Below are positions 35,633 through 44,669 of a stretch of DNA of 64,000 nt, piece by piece. The notes beneath the pieces are model-generated. The model ran no database searches and was not told the DNA's origin. It saw only the letters and a list, made by a program, of their open reading frames with translations. The position numbers were made by a program, and so were the translations under genes. Numbering within the stretch: the first letter of the stretch is position 1; each line of letters starts with the position of its first letter. Source of the DNA: Mesorhizobium sp. SOD10 (lineage in GTDB: Bacteria > Pseudomonadota > Alphaproteobacteria > Rhizobiales > Rhizobiaceae); contig CCNA01000004.1 of NCBI GenBank assembly GCA_000824805.1, forward strand, positions 186,001-250,000. Direction: 5' to 3'.

Positions 35633-36490
35633 ATGGTCAAATTCCTGCCGCTGAAAGAGGCGGTCGCGGAAAATCTGCACGACGGCGATACGGTCGCCTT
35701 CGAGGGCTTCACCCATCTGATCCCTACCGCCGCCGCGCATGAGGCGATCCGCCAGGGCTTTCGCGACCTGACGCTGATCCGCATGACGCCCGACCTGATC
35801 TACGACCAGATGATCGGCATGGGCATGGCGAGAAAGATCGTCTTCTCCTATGTCGGCAATCCGGGCGTCGGCCTGCTCAGGCGCGCCCGCGACGCCATCG
35901 AGAACGGTTTTCCGCGCTCAATCGAAGTCGAGGAGCACAGCCACGCCGGCATGGCCAATGCCTATGAGGCGGGCGCCGCCGGCCTGCCCTGCGCGGTGTT
36001 CCGCGGCTATCGCGGCGCCGGTCTCGCCGCGGTTAATCCCAACGTCAAGTCGGTCATTTGCCCCTTCACCGGCGAGGTGCTGACCGCCGTCCCGGCGATC
36101 CGGCCGGACGTCACCTTCATCCATGCGCAGAAGGCGGACCGGAAAGGCAACGTGCTGGTCGAGGGCATCATCGGCATTCAGAAAGAGGCTGTTCTTGCCG
36201 CAAAGCGCGCCGTGGTGACGGTCGAGGAAGTGGTCGACAATTTCGACGACCTGCACCCCAACCTCACCGTGCTGCCGAGCTGGACGATCGCGGCGATTTC
36301 GGTCGTGCCGGGCGGCTCGCACCCCTCTTACACGCATGGCTATTACGAGCGCGACAACGCCGCCTATCTCGAATGGGACGAGATAGCCGCCGACCGCGAT
36401 CGCTTCCAGGCGTGGATCCGGAAGAACGTCATAGAGAGCAGCGCGGACGACTTTGTCGGCCGCGTCGAGCATCTGAGGAAAGCCGCATGA
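35633..36490 (+). CDS. catI: 3-oxoadipate CoA-transferase, subunit A (CatI type)
   Basis: A 285-residue family-I CoA-transferase alpha subunit. It shows GDTVAFEGFTHLIPTAAAHE near the N-terminus and a GNPGVGLLRRAR phosphate-loop-like region. The length fits the CatI (about 280 residues) rather than the shorter PcaI group. With subunit B it moves CoA from succinyl-CoA to 3-oxoadipate in the cytoplasm, the penultimate step of the beta-ketoadipate pathway. The start is the ATG at 35633 behind CGGAGCCTCGAG; a longer upstream frame crosses the operator and is rejected. Subunit B follows with a four-base overlap. The 3-oxoadipate assignment rests on pcaF and pcaD beside it; glutaconate-type CoA-transferases look similar. 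Confidence 0.85.
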   Translation: MVKFLPLKEAVAENLHDGDTVAFEGFTHLIPTAAAHEAIRQGFRDLTLIRMTPDLIYDQMIGMGMARKIVFSYVGNPGVGLLRRARDAIENGFPRSIEVEEHSHAGMANAYEAGAAGLPCAVFRGYRGAGLAAVNPNVKSVICPFTGEVLTAVPAIRPDVTFIHAQKADRKGNVLVEGIIGIQKEAVLAAKRAVVTVEEVVDNFDDLHPNLTVLPSWTIAAISVVPGGSHPSYTHGYYERDNAAYLEWDEIAADRDRFQAWIRKNVIESSADDFVGRVEHLRKAA

Positions 36491-37290
36491 GTGCCGCGAA
36501 GGATATGGGCTTCACCCCGAACGAGATGATGACGATTGCCGCCAGCCGCGCGTTGAAAAGCGACGATGTCTGCTTCGTCGGCATCGGCGCGCCGTCGGCC
36601 GCCTGCAACGTCGCGCGGCTGACGCATGCGCCCGACATCACGCTGATCTATGAGAGCGGCACCATCGGCACGGCGCCCGATGTCCTGCCGCTGTCGATCG
36701 GCGACGGCGAATTGTGCGAGACGGCGGTCACCACCGTCGCGGTGCCGGAGATGTTCCGCTACTGGCTGCAGGGCGGCCGCATTTCGATCGGCTTCCTGGG
36801 TGCTGCCCAGCTCGACAAGTTCGGCAACATCAACACCACCGTCATCGGCGACTATGCGCATCCCAAGACCCGCCTGCCCGGCGGCGGCGGCGCACCGGAG
36901 ATCGCCACCTCGTCGAGGCAAGTCTACATCACCATGGCGCAGTCGAAGCGCGGCATGGTCGAGAAGATCGACTTCTTCACCTCCTTCGGCCATGGCGAGG
37001 GCGGCGACCACCGCAAGCGGCTCGGCATCGACACCGCCGGCCCGACGCTTTTGATCACCGATCTCGCCATCTGGAGACCGGACCCGGCGACTAAGGAGTT
37101 CACCGTGGTGTCGCTGCATCCCGGCGTCACGCGCGCGCAGGTGCAGGAGACTTGTGGCTGGGTCGTAAAATTCGCCGAGGCCCTTGACGAGACACCGGCG
37201 CCGACGGAACTCGAGCTGAAGACATTGCGCGACCTGCAGGCCCGCACCAAGGCGGCGCATCAAGGAACCGCCAAAGGGAAAGCTGCCTAG
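36487..37290 (+). CDS. catJ: 3-oxoadipate CoA-transferase, subunit B (CatJ type)
   Basis: A 267-residue beta subunit. The active-site segment IYESGTIG carries the glutamate that forms the covalent CoA thioester, and the glycine-rich LPGGGGAPEIATSSR loop is family-typical. It starts inside the end of subunit A (ATGA). The stop codon is followed at once by the start codon of the thiolase gene, so the three form one operon. The length again matches CatJ. Confidence 0.87.
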   Translation: MSAAKDMGFTPNEMMTIAASRALKSDDVCFVGIGAPSAACNVARLTHAPDITLIYESGTIGTAPDVLPLSIGDGELCETAVTTVAVPEMFRYWLQGGRISIGFLGAAQLDKFGNINTTVIGDYAHPKTRLPGGGGAPEIATSSRQVYITMAQSKRGMVEKIDFFTSFGHGEGGDHRKRLGIDTAGPTLLITDLAIWRPDPATKEFTVVSLHPGVTRAQVQETCGWVVKFAEALDETPAPTELELKTLRDLQARTKAAHQGTAKGKAA

Positions 37291-38496
37291 ATGACAGAAG
37301 CCTTCATCTGCGATTACATCCGCACGCCCATCGGCCGCTTCGGCGGCTCGTTGTCCTCCGTGCGCGCCGATGATCTCGCGGCCGTCCCGCTCAAAGCGTT
37401 GGTCGAGCGCAACGTCGGCGTCGACTGGTCGGCTGTCGACGACGTCATCTATGGCTGCGCCAACCAGGCGGGCGAGGACAACCGCAATGTCGCGCGTATG
37501 GCGCTGCTGCTTGCCGGCTTGCCCCAGGACATTCCGGGTTCGACCGTCAATCGCTTGTGCGGTTCCGGCATGGATGCCATCACCATCGCCGCGCGCGCCG
37601 TCATGGCCGGCGAGGCCGAGCTGATGATCGCCGGCGGCGTGGAATCGATGAGCCGCGCGCCCTTCGTCATGCCGAAGGCGGACACCGCCTTCTCGCGCAA
37701 TGCCGAAATCTACGACACCACCATCGGCTGGCGCTTCGTCAACCCGCTGATGAAGAAGCAATATGGCGTCGATTCCATGCCGGAGACCGGCGAGAACGTG
37801 GCCGAGGATTTTGCCGTCAGCAGAGCCGATCAGGACACCTTCGCCGTGCGCAGCCAGGACAAGGCAGTGGCCGCACAGGCCAATGGCCGCCTGGCGAAGG
37901 AGATCACGCCGGTGACCATCTCGCAGCGGAAAGGCGACGCGATCGTCGTGTCGAAGGACGAACATCCCCGCGCCGGCACCACCATCGAAGCGCTGGCCAA
38001 GTTGCCGACGCCGTTCCGCCAGGGCGGCACCGTCACGGCCGGCAATGCCTCCGGCGTCAATGACGGCGCGGCCGCACTCATCATCGCGTCGGAGGCCGCG
38101 GCGAAGAAGCACGGCCTGACGCCCATCGCCCGCATCCTCGGAGGTGCCGTCGCCGGCGTGGCGCCGCGCATCATGGGCATCGGCCCGGCGCCGGCCACGA
38201 AGAAGCTTTGCGCGCGTCTGGGCCTGACGCCCGACCAGTTCGATGTGGTCGAGCTCAATGAAGCCTTCGCCTCCCAGGGCATTGCCGTGCTGCGTGAGCT
38301 CGGCATTGCCGAAGACGCTGCGCACGTCAATCCAAACGGCGGCGCGATCGCGCTCGGTCATCCGCTCGGCATGTCGGGTGCGCGTATCACAGGCACGGCG
38401 GCGATCGAGCTGCGCGAGCGCGGCGGCAAGTTGGCTTTGGCAACCATGTGCATCGGCGTCGGCCAGGGCATCGCGATAGCGCTCGAACGCGTTTGA
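37291..38496 (+). CDS. pcaF: 3-oxoadipyl-CoA thiolase
   Basis: A 401-residue type-II thiolase that splits 3-oxoadipyl-CoA into succinyl-CoA and acetyl-CoA. The nucleophilic cysteine is in VNRLCGSGMDA (near residue 90), the substrate histidine in VNPNGGAIALGHPLGMSGAR, and the second cysteine in LATMCIGVGQGIA. The GWRFVNPLMKKQYGVDSMPE stretch is characteristic of PcaF within thiolases. It is the last gene of the plus-strand operon and converges on the pcaC remnant. Confidence 0.93.
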   Translation: MTEAFICDYIRTPIGRFGGSLSSVRADDLAAVPLKALVERNVGVDWSAVDDVIYGCANQAGEDNRNVARMALLLAGLPQDIPGSTVNRLCGSGMDAITIAARAVMAGEAELMIAGGVESMSRAPFVMPKADTAFSRNAEIYDTTIGWRFVNPLMKKQYGVDSMPETGENVAEDFAVSRADQDTFAVRSQDKAVAAQANGRLAKEITPVTISQRKGDAIVVSKDEHPRAGTTIEALAKLPTPFRQGGTVTAGNASGVNDGAAALIIASEAAAKKHGLTPIARILGGAVAGVAPRIMGIGPAPATKKLCARLGLTPDQFDVVELNEAFASQGIAVLRELGIAEDAAHVNPNGGAIALGHPLGMSGARITGTAAIELRERGGKLALATMCIGVGQGIAIALERV

Positions 38497-38511
38497 AATG
38501 ATAGAGGCACG

Positions 38512-38843
38512 CTAGCGTGTGCCGAGAACGTGTGCATCAATGACCTTGGCTTTCGACCTGCGCGGGCAGATGTCGTCCCGCGTGGCGCTCGTATGGGCGG
38601 TGGCGCGCATTGCCACTTCCTCGTCACGGGCGACCGCGACAAGCAGCGCCAGCGTCACGATCGAGCGCTCGCGCTTCGAGCAGCCGGGCCGCGCCCATCC
38701 CCATGCCGCCTCGGTGATCAGTTGCTGGAACGCCGGTCGAAATCGGTCGCGGCATCCTCGGCACGGTCGACACGGCGGCTGCCGAGCTCGGAGCGGCGGA
38801 CCTCGAGACCGGTCCGGTAGCGGTTCTTCCTGATATCATCCAT
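38512..38843 (-). pseudogene. pcaC: Broken 4-carboxymuconolactone decarboxylase gene (pcaC remnant)
   Basis: From the ATG at 38843 the frame reads a normal PcaC N-terminus (RYRTGLEVRRSELG, then VDRAEDAATDFDR) but stops at 38718 after 41 residues. Shifting the frame by one base near 38734 restores PcaC sequence: FQQLITEAAWGW, KRERSIVTLALLVAV, EEVAMRAT, ATRDDI. After that the normal C-terminus is missing and unrelated sequence runs to a stop at 38512. So there is a one-base deletion, small in-frame losses and a truncated end. The start overlaps the last eight bases of pcaD, the usual pcaDC arrangement. The product should be non-functional. Confidence 0.85.
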
Positions 38844-39648
38844 GAGCAGGCTTTCCCTCGGGCAACGAGGCGACGAAATCGCGGATCAGGCTGACGAGCG
38901 CTTCGGGTTGCTCGATGCACGGGATGTGCGCGGCATTGCGGATCACCTCAAAGCGCGCGCCGGGGATCAGCTCGGCCAGCGAGCGGACCAGATCCGGTGG
39001 CGTCGAACCGTCCTGGTCGCCGACAACACACAGCGTCGGCACCGCGATGCGCCGGGCGCTGTCGGTGAAATCGGCATCGCGCACCGCAATGCAGGTGCCG
39101 ATGTAACCCGGCAGCGCCTGCCGGGTGAGCATGTTGCGGCAGCCGGCCAGATCCTCCGCGCGCCTGGCATGGAACTCCGGTGTGAACCACACTTTCATGA
39201 TGCCGTCGGCGATTGCCTCGATGCCGTCGCGCTCGACGGTCGCGATACGCGCCTTCCAGCTCTCGGCCGTGCCGATCTTATGGGCGGTGTCGCTGAGGAT
39301 GAGCGCCTCGACGAGCTCCGGCCGGCGTGCATAGAGCTGCTGCGCGACCATGCCGCCGACCGACAGGCCGTAGAGCACCACCTTGTCGAAACCGAAATGA
39401 TCGATGAGGCCGCTCAGATCGTCGGCGTGGTCGTCGATCGAGCGCACCCCGCTGCCGATATCCGACAGCCCATGGCCGCGCTTGTCATAGACCAGCATCG
39501 GCATTTCACCGGTGAGCCGCGCGACGACGTCGTCCCAGATGCGGAAATCGGTGCCCAGCGAATTGATGAAGATAATCGGACGCGACGTGCCGGTCGCCTC
39601 GATATGGCGATGATGCAGCGTGACGCCGCCTATGCTGACGAATGGCAC
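38836..39648 (-). CDS. pcaD: 3-oxoadipate enol-lactonase
   Basis: A 270-residue alpha/beta-hydrolase. The oxyanion region is FINSLGTDFRIWDDV, the nucleophile elbow GLSVGGMVAQQLYARRPELV (Ser in GLSVGG), the acid is in VVGDQDGSTP and the histidine in IRNAAHIPCIEQP. It converts 3-oxoadipate enol-lactone to 3-oxoadipate, which feeds the CoA-transferase encoded at 35633-37290. The start is the GTG at 39648 behind GGAGGATTGAAATC, which gives the PFVSIGGVTLHHR N-terminus typical of PcaD; longer frames upstream look non-coding. It overlaps the pcaC remnant. Confidence 0.9.
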   Translation of the reverse strand: MPFVSIGGVTLHHRHIEATGTSRPIIFINSLGTDFRIWDDVVARLTGEMPMLVYDKRGHGLSDIGSGVRSIDDHADDLSGLIDHFGFDKVVLYGLSVGGMVAQQLYARRPELVEALILSDTAHKIGTAESWKARIATVERDGIEAIADGIMKVWFTPEFHARRAEDLAGCRNMLTRQALPGYIGTCIAVRDADFTDSARRIAVPTLCVVGDQDGSTPPDLVRSLAELIPGARFEVIRNAAHIPCIEQPEALVSLIRDFVASLPEGKPAHG

Positions 39649-39743
39649 GATTTCAATCCTCCAAAGCCACATTGCAAGAGCAATTTGGTTCGGTAAATCC
39701 AAACCGTCCAGGGTTGCTTCGGCCGCTCCCTCGGAGTGTGATG

Positions 39744-40598
39744 CTACCCGAGCGTCAGCCCCGCCTTCCTCGCCTCCTCGCGCAGGAACGGCAGTCCGAC
39801 TTCGATGACGTCGCGCGGATCTTCCGCCACCGGCCGCCATACGGCGAGACCCCCGGCGATATCGACATCGACATGGTTCATGCTTTCGAGCGTGATCGCG
39901 CCCTCATAGCCGATATCGGCGATCGCCTTCATGCAGGCGGCCCAGTTGAGCATGCCGCGCCCTGGCACGCCGCGATTGGCTTCCGACACATGCACGTAGC
40001 CGAGATAGGGCGCCGCCGCCTCGAAACCGGAAGCAAAACTCTCCTCCTCGATATGCATGTGGTAGGTGTCGAGATGGATGAAGATGTTCTCGGCGCCGAC
40101 CCGTTCGATAATCCGCGCCGCGTCGATGCCGCGGTTGATCAGATGCGTCTCGTACCGGTTGCAGGGCTCGATGCCGAGCTTGAGGCTGCGCGACTTCGCC
40201 GACTTCGCTGCCCGTTCGAGGAAGCGGCACATGCCGTCGATCTCGCGCTGCGTCGGCGCGCGGCCGGTGGTCTTGCCGATCGTCCCGTAGGTGACGCCGC
40301 CCAGTGCTTCGGCGCCGACCTCGTTGCAGACCGTGAAGGCCGGCTGCAGGAAGTCGAGCGCCTCGTCCGGCCGCTCGACCACGTCAAGCGCTCGCGGCAG
40401 GCCGAGCGAGGGGATAAGCTCAACGCCATAGTGATTGGCGAAGCCGCGCGTGCGCTTGGTGTCGATCTCCTCGGGTCTGAGCAGCGGGATCTCCATCAGG
40501 CCGATGCCGAGCTCCTTAAGCCGATCCATCTGCGGCTCGATGCGGGCGAGGTCCCAGACCGGCGCGATGGCAAAAGTGTGCAGTCCAAAGGTGTTCAT
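39744..40598 (-). CDS. Sugar epimerase of the D-tagatose/D-psicose 3-epimerase type
   Basis: A 284-residue TIM barrel of the sugar phosphate isomerase/epimerase family. The metal-binding set fits D-ketohexose 3-epimerases: glutamate in KLGIEPCNRYETHLIN, aspartate and histidine in IFIHLDTYHMHIEEE, histidine in YVHVSEANRG and glutamate in AITLESMNH. The start is the ATG at 40598 behind GAGGCTGAC, one base after the ATPase stop. It is the last gene of the D-allose-like importer operon, which suggests epimerisation of the imported ketose or aldose derivative, comparable with AlsE. Exact sugar unproven. Confidence 0.83.
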   Translation of the reverse strand: MNTFGLHTFAIAPVWDLARIEPQMDRLKELGIGLMEIPLLRPEEIDTKRTRGFANHYGVELIPSLGLPRALDVVERPDEALDFLQPAFTVCNEVGAEALGGVTYGTIGKTTGRAPTQREIDGMCRFLERAAKSAKSRSLKLGIEPCNRYETHLINRGIDAARIIERVGAENIFIHLDTYHMHIEEESFASGFEAAAPYLGYVHVSEANRGVPGRGMLNWAACMKAIADIGYEGAITLESMNHVDVDIAGGLAVWRPVAEDPRDVIEVGLPFLREEARKAGLTLG

Positions 40599-40599
40599 G

Positions 40600-41376
40600 T
40601 CAGCCTCGTTGCTCATGCGCCGCCGCTGCGGCCGTATCGCCGCCGCCGACGATGCGGCTGACGACTTCGTTCATGTTGGTGTTGACGGTGACGAGATCGG
40701 CATCCGCCCGGCCGTGGCGCAGCACCACGATACGGTCGGTGACCGACAAAACGTCGTTCAGCCGATGCGAGATCAGGATGACGGCAATGCCTTCCGATTT
40801 CAGCCGCCGGATGAGGTCGAGCACGCTCTGCACCTCGCGCACGGCCAGCGCCGCCGTCGGCTCGTCCATGATGACGAGTTTTGGATTGAAGGTGAGAGCG
40901 CGCGCGATCGCCACTGTCTGCTGCTGGCCGCCGGAAAACGAACCGACCGACCGGTTTATCGACGGTAGATGTGCTCCCAGACGCTCAATCATCCTGGCGG
41001 CCTGGCGATCCATCTCGCTTTTGTCGACGAAGCCCGGGAACAGGCCGAGCAATCGCTTCGTCGGTTCGCGTCCCAAGAAGATGTTCGACGCCACGTCCTG
41101 CTGCTTGGCCAGCGACAGATCTTGGTAGATCATCTCGATGCCGAGGCGCCGCCGTTGGCCGGGATCCAGCGCGAGGATGTCCTTGCCATCGAATTCGATC
41201 GAGCCTGTGTCGGCCCGGTATATCCCGGTGATGGTCTTCATCAGCGTCGACTTGCCGGCGCCATTGTCGCCGACCAGCCCGACCACCTCGCCGGCCGCAA
41301 CTGAAAGGTCGACGCCATGCAAAACATCGACCGCGCCGAAACTCTTGCGGATGCCGCGAAGCGAAAGCAGGGTCAT
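40600..41376 (-). CDS. CUT2 ABC importer, single-domain ATP-binding subunit
   Basis: A 258-residue ATPase: Walker A GDNGAGKST, Q-loop MIYQDLSLAK, signature FSGGQQQTVAIA, Walker B LVIMDEPTAALAV and switch ILISHRLND. Like the protein at 16056-16832 it has one domain instead of the two of AlsA or RbsA, so it works as a homodimer. It overlaps the permease stop by four bases and leads directly into the epimerase gene. Confidence 0.9.
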   Translation of the reverse strand: MTLLSLRGIRKSFGAVDVLHGVDLSVAAGEVVGLVGDNGAGKSTLMKTITGIYRADTGSIEFDGKDILALDPGQRRRLGIEMIYQDLSLAKQQDVASNIFLGREPTKRLLGLFPGFVDKSEMDRQAARMIERLGAHLPSINRSVGSFSGGQQQTVAIARALTFNPKLVIMDEPTAALAVREVQSVLDLIRRLKSEGIAVILISHRLNDVLSVTDRIVVLRHGRADADLVTVNTNMNEVVSRIVGGGDTAAAAAHEQRG

Positions 41377-42359
41377 ACGCGTGACTCCTTCCGCACCTGG
41401 TACTGGTCGATGAAGACGGCGAGGATCAGCACCGCACCAATCGCCATCTGCTGGTAGTAGGATTGCACGGCAAGCAGCGTCAGCCCGTTCTGCAGCACGC
41501 CCATGATCAGCGCGCCGATCATCGTGCCGAGGATCGAGGCGCGGCCGCCGAACAGGTTGGTGCCGCCGATGATGGCGGCGGTAATCGCGGTGAGCTCGTA
41601 ATTGATGCCGGCCGTCGGATCGCCGGCATTCACCCGGGCGGTGAAGAGCAGCCCGGCAAGGCCGGCCAGCGCGCCCGACAGCGTGTAGATGATGCGGCGA
41701 TGATGCTCGACACGGATGCCGGCCGCACGGGCGGCACCTTCACTATCCCCCAGCGCCAGCGTGTGGCGGCCGAAGCGCGTATAGGCGAGCACCGCATGCG
41801 CGACGATCGCCGTCAGCACGAAGATGATCACCGGCATCGGGATGCCGAAGGGCCTGCCCTGCCCGATATAGACGATCTCGGGCGGCAGGCCATAAATCGC
41901 CCTGCCCTTCGAGATGACCAGCGCCAGACCGCGCGCAAGGCCCAGCATGCCGAGCGTGACGATGAAGGCTGGCACGAAGGCGCGGGTGACCAATTGTCCG
42001 TTGATGTAGCCGGCGATCCCGCCGGCCAGGATACAAGCGATCACAGCCAGCACCGACGGCCATCCGAGAGTGACGGCGACGAAGGCGCCGGCCACGCCGG
42101 CAAGGCCCATCACCGAGCCCAGCGAAAGGTCGAGTCCGCCCGAACCGATGACGAAGGTGGCGGCGATCGCCAGCACACCGATCGTCGAGGTGGCGAGAAG
42201 AATGTTGAGGAAATTGCTGAGCGACAGAAAGAAAGGCGACAAAAGTGCCATCGCCGTGCTCAGCGCCAGAAGCACCACCAGCGACTCCAGCCTGATGTGG
42301 AGCCTTTCGACGGATGCGCGCTGCACCCGAGCCCAGAAGCCGGGCTGTTCAGAAGCCAT
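41373..42359 (-). CDS. CUT2 ABC importer, permease (AlsC/RbsC type)
   Basis: A 328-residue permease with about ten hydrophobic segments, GSGGLDLSLGSVMGLAGVAG after the second helix pair and the coupling loop AAIIGGTNLFGGRASILGT. It probably forms a homodimer. It follows the binding-protein gene after 115 bases that hold the repeat-based hairpins at 42381-42467, and its stop overlaps the ATPase start. Confidence 0.9.
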   Translation of the reverse strand: MASEQPGFWARVQRASVERLHIRLESLVVLLALSTAMALLSPFFLSLSNFLNILLATSTIGVLAIAATFVIGSGGLDLSLGSVMGLAGVAGAFVAVTLGWPSVLAVIACILAGGIAGYINGQLVTRAFVPAFIVTLGMLGLARGLALVISKGRAIYGLPPEIVYIGQGRPFGIPMPVIIFVLTAIVAHAVLAYTRFGRHTLALGDSEGAARAAGIRVEHHRRIIYTLSGALAGLAGLLFTARVNAGDPTAGINYELTAITAAIIGGTNLFGGRASILGTMIGALIMGVLQNGLTLLAVQSYYQQMAIGAVLILAVFIDQYQVRKESRV

Positions 42360-42380
42360 GTCTTTGCACCTTTAAGAGCG

Positions 42381-42467
42381 GGCAGTAAGGCAGTAGGCAG
42401 TAGGGCTTAGGCAGTAGGGAAAGGATGATAGCGGTGCGAGCTGCTTACTTCCCTACTGCCTACTGCC
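42381..42467. repeat. Heptamer repeats forming two alternative hairpins
   Basis: GGCAGTA occurs at 42381, 42389, 42396 and 42410, and its complement TACTGCC at 42454 and 42461. The 17-base GGCAGTAGGCAGTAGGG (42389-42405) is a perfect reverse complement of 42451-42467. TAGGCAGTAGGGAA (42408-42421) pairs perfectly with 42449-42462. The two stems share an arm, so only one can form at a time. The block lies between the binding-protein stop (42475) and the permease start (42359), the same place as hairpins in four other operons here. Confidence 0.8.
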
Positions 42468-42474
42468 TATTCCC

Positions 42475-43464
42475 TCACTTCACATATTGCAGCATCGGCT
42501 CCTTGCCGGCGTCGAGCACGTCCTTGGTCAGCACCAAAGTGGGCACGGCAATGCTTTCCGGAACCTTCCCGCCGCCGAGCGCCTTCTTGACGTTTTCCAC
42601 CGCCTGCTTGCCCACGAGATAGGGAAGCTGCGCCACGGAAGCGTTGAGCCGGCCTTCCTTGATTGACTTGACCGCGTCGACATTGCCGTCGACGCCGATG
42701 ATCGTCACCTGCGAACCCTTGCCCGCCGCATAGACCGACTCCACGGCGCCGAGCGCCATGCCGTCATTGGCGCAGAAGATGGCGACGAGATCGGGATGGG
42801 CGGTGAGCGTGTCGGTGGCGATCGAGGCCGCCTTGCCGCGATCCCAGTCGCCAGGCAGCGAGGCAACGACCTCAAGTCCGGGCGCGAGTTCCTTCAGCTT
42901 GTCGGCGAAGCCCTTGGCGCGCTTCTCGCCGGTGATGTTGCCGGACAGGCCCTCGATCACCAGCACCGGACCCTTGGCGTCCTTGCCGAGCTTGGAGACG
43001 AGATATTCAGCCCCTTGCGCGCCAGCGGCGACATTGTCGGAACCGATGTGGAAGGTGACCTTGACGCCTTCCTTGTCGAGAACGGCCTGATCGAGATTGT
43101 TGTCGAGGTCGACGATCTTGATGCCGGCGTCCTGCGCCGATTTCAGGCAGGGCAAGAGATTGGTCGAGTTGATGGCGGCGGTGATCATCGCCACCGGCTT
43201 GCGCTCGAGCATCGTATTGCAGAGATTGAGCTGCGGCTCGGCCGCCTGATCGCTCTCGGCCGCCTGCTGGAAATATTTCACGCCCGCTTCCTTGGCGCCG
43301 TCGGCGACACCTTGGGCCATCGCGCCCCAGAACGGGTTGGCCAAAGTCTTCATCAACACGCCGTATTCGCCGTCCTCGGCTTTAGCCACGCCGACCGTGG
43401 CGCACGCAAGCGCCACGCCCATGGCAAGCGCAAATCGATTCATCTTTGGGAAAAGCGATGTCAT
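42475..43464 (-). CDS. CUT2 ABC importer, D-allose-like sugar-binding protein
   Basis: A 329-residue type-I binding protein with a signal peptide (MTSLFPKMNRFALAMGVALA, cleavage near AKAED). The mature start YGVLMKTLANPFWGAM and the later PGDWDRGKAASIATD and IFCANDGMALGAV parallel E. coli AlsB (KTLSNPFW, ADWDR, YCANDTMAMGV), so D-allose, D-psicose or D-ribose are the likeliest ligands. The start is the ATG at 43464 behind GGAGGATGGA. The LacI gene lies 76 bases upstream on the same strand and may be co-transcribed. Confidence 0.87.
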   Translation of the reverse strand: MTSLFPKMNRFALAMGVALACATVGVAKAEDGEYGVLMKTLANPFWGAMAQGVADGAKEAGVKYFQQAAESDQAAEPQLNLCNTMLERKPVAMITAAINSTNLLPCLKSAQDAGIKIVDLDNNLDQAVLDKEGVKVTFHIGSDNVAAGAQGAEYLVSKLGKDAKGPVLVIEGLSGNITGEKRAKGFADKLKELAPGLEVVASLPGDWDRGKAASIATDTLTAHPDLVAIFCANDGMALGAVESVYAAGKGSQVTIIGVDGNVDAVKSIKEGRLNASVAQLPYLVGKQAVENVKKALGGGKVPESIAVPTLVLTKDVLDAGKEPMLQYVK

Positions 43465-43540
43465 TCCATCCTCCATTTGTTGTTTGCGCCGGATGCCTCG
43501 GCCAGGGCCGGCGCCTTTCTTGCGTTGTCGACAATGGGGG

Positions 43541-44614
43541 CTATTGTCGGTCTCCTCCCCCGGAATGCGGGCCGCTGCCTGGCGAGCCAACGGATTCCCG
43601 CATCAAAACCTTGCAGGGTTCGAGCCGCGCCCTGGGCGGTCCGCCGTCGCCTTCGATCCTGCGAAACAAAACCTCCATCGCATTGCCGGCGATCTCGCGC
43701 ACCGGCTGCACCACAGCTGCGATCGCCGGCCATGTCGCCTGCATCCATTCGGCGTCGTCGAAGCCGACAAGCGAGATGTCGTTCGGGCAGTGCCAGCCGC
43801 GCCGACGGAATTCCGACAGCGCCACCAGAGTGCCCTTGAGGAAGAGCGAATAGACCGCTGTCGGCCGGTCGTCTCCAGCCTCTCGTTTGCTGAAATAGTC
43901 GCGAAGCAGCGTCCGCAAAGGCTCGACTTCGCTCTCGGAGAGCACGACGTCAATGCGGGTGTCGGGGGCAAGTTGGAGTGCGGCGCTGCGAAACCCTTCG
44001 AGGCGAGCGCGCACCGTTGCCGCCTGCTGGCCAAGCCCGACGACCAGGACGTGCCGGTGACCTTGGCCGACAAGCGCGCGCGCCACCTCGGCACTTGCCG
44101 CGGCGCTGTCGGCCGAGACCGTGTCGAAAGCGTCGTCGGACAAGACGCGGTCGATCAGCACGCCGGTCATGCCGTTGGCTTTCATGAAGGCGGCGGCCGG
44201 CCCGTGCTCGTTGCGCACCGGCGCCAGCACCACGCCGGCAACGCGCCAGTCATGCATGCGGGCAAGGATTTCTTTCTCGCGCGTTTCCGATTCACGGCTC
44301 GATGCCGCGACCAGCGTGTAGCCGCGCTGCTCGGCAAGCCCTTCCAGTTCGGTGACCATCGAGCCGAAGAACTCGCTTTCGAATTCCGGCATGATGGCGC
44401 CGATGATGCGGCGTTTGGCCCTGCGCATGTCGGAGGCCAGAGGATCGACGCGGTAGCCCAGGCGTTCGACGGCATCGAACACACGCCTGGCGTTCTCCGG
44501 CCTCACCGTGGTAACGCCGGCCAGCACCTTGGAGACGGTGGCAGCGGACACGCCCGCATGGCTTGCCACGTCGTGAATCGACGGACGCCTCTGCTTGGCT
44601 TCCTGTTGCGCCAT
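43541..44614 (-). CDS. LacI-family regulator of the D-allose-like operon
   Basis: A 357-residue regulator. The DNA-binding part is RPSIHDVASHAGVSAATVSK followed by the hinge helix PLASDMRRAK, and the effector domain (about 65-345) has IIGAIMPEFESEFFGSMVTE and SLVGFDDAEWMQAT. It heads the operon for the CUT2 importer and epimerase and is divergent from the 2-hydroxyacid dehydrogenase gene. AT-rich palindromes with a central CG in the shared region (44670-44700) are likely operators. It probably responds to the imported sugar. Confidence 0.9.
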   Translation of the reverse strand: MAQQEAKQRRPSIHDVASHAGVSAATVSKVLAGVTTVRPENARRVFDAVERLGYRVDPLASDMRRAKRRIIGAIMPEFESEFFGSMVTELEGLAEQRGYTLVAASSRESETREKEILARMHDWRVAGVVLAPVRNEHGPAAAFMKANGMTGVLIDRVLSDDAFDTVSADSAAASAEVARALVGQGHRHVLVVGLGQQAATVRARLEGFRSAALQLAPDTRIDVVLSESEVEPLRTLLRDYFSKREAGDDRPTAVYSLFLKGTLVALSEFRRRGWHCPNDISLVGFDDAEWMQATWPAIAAVVQPVREIAGNAMEVLFRRIEGDGGPPRARLEPCKVLMRESVGSPGSGPHSGGGDRQ

Positions 44615-44669
44615 TGACCTCCTCCCGAGGGCAGACAGCGGGTTTCGCCGCCTCGCTAATCTAACCGAT

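Noticed and set aside
38519..38833. Short plus-strand frame after pcaF
   Set aside because: It is the antisense of the pcaC remnant, which has recognisable sequence; no ribosome binding site or family match.
42381..42467. Heptamer repeats considered as a CRISPR-like array
   Set aside because: Units are only seven bases, spacing is irregular, copies are in both orientations and no cas gene is present.
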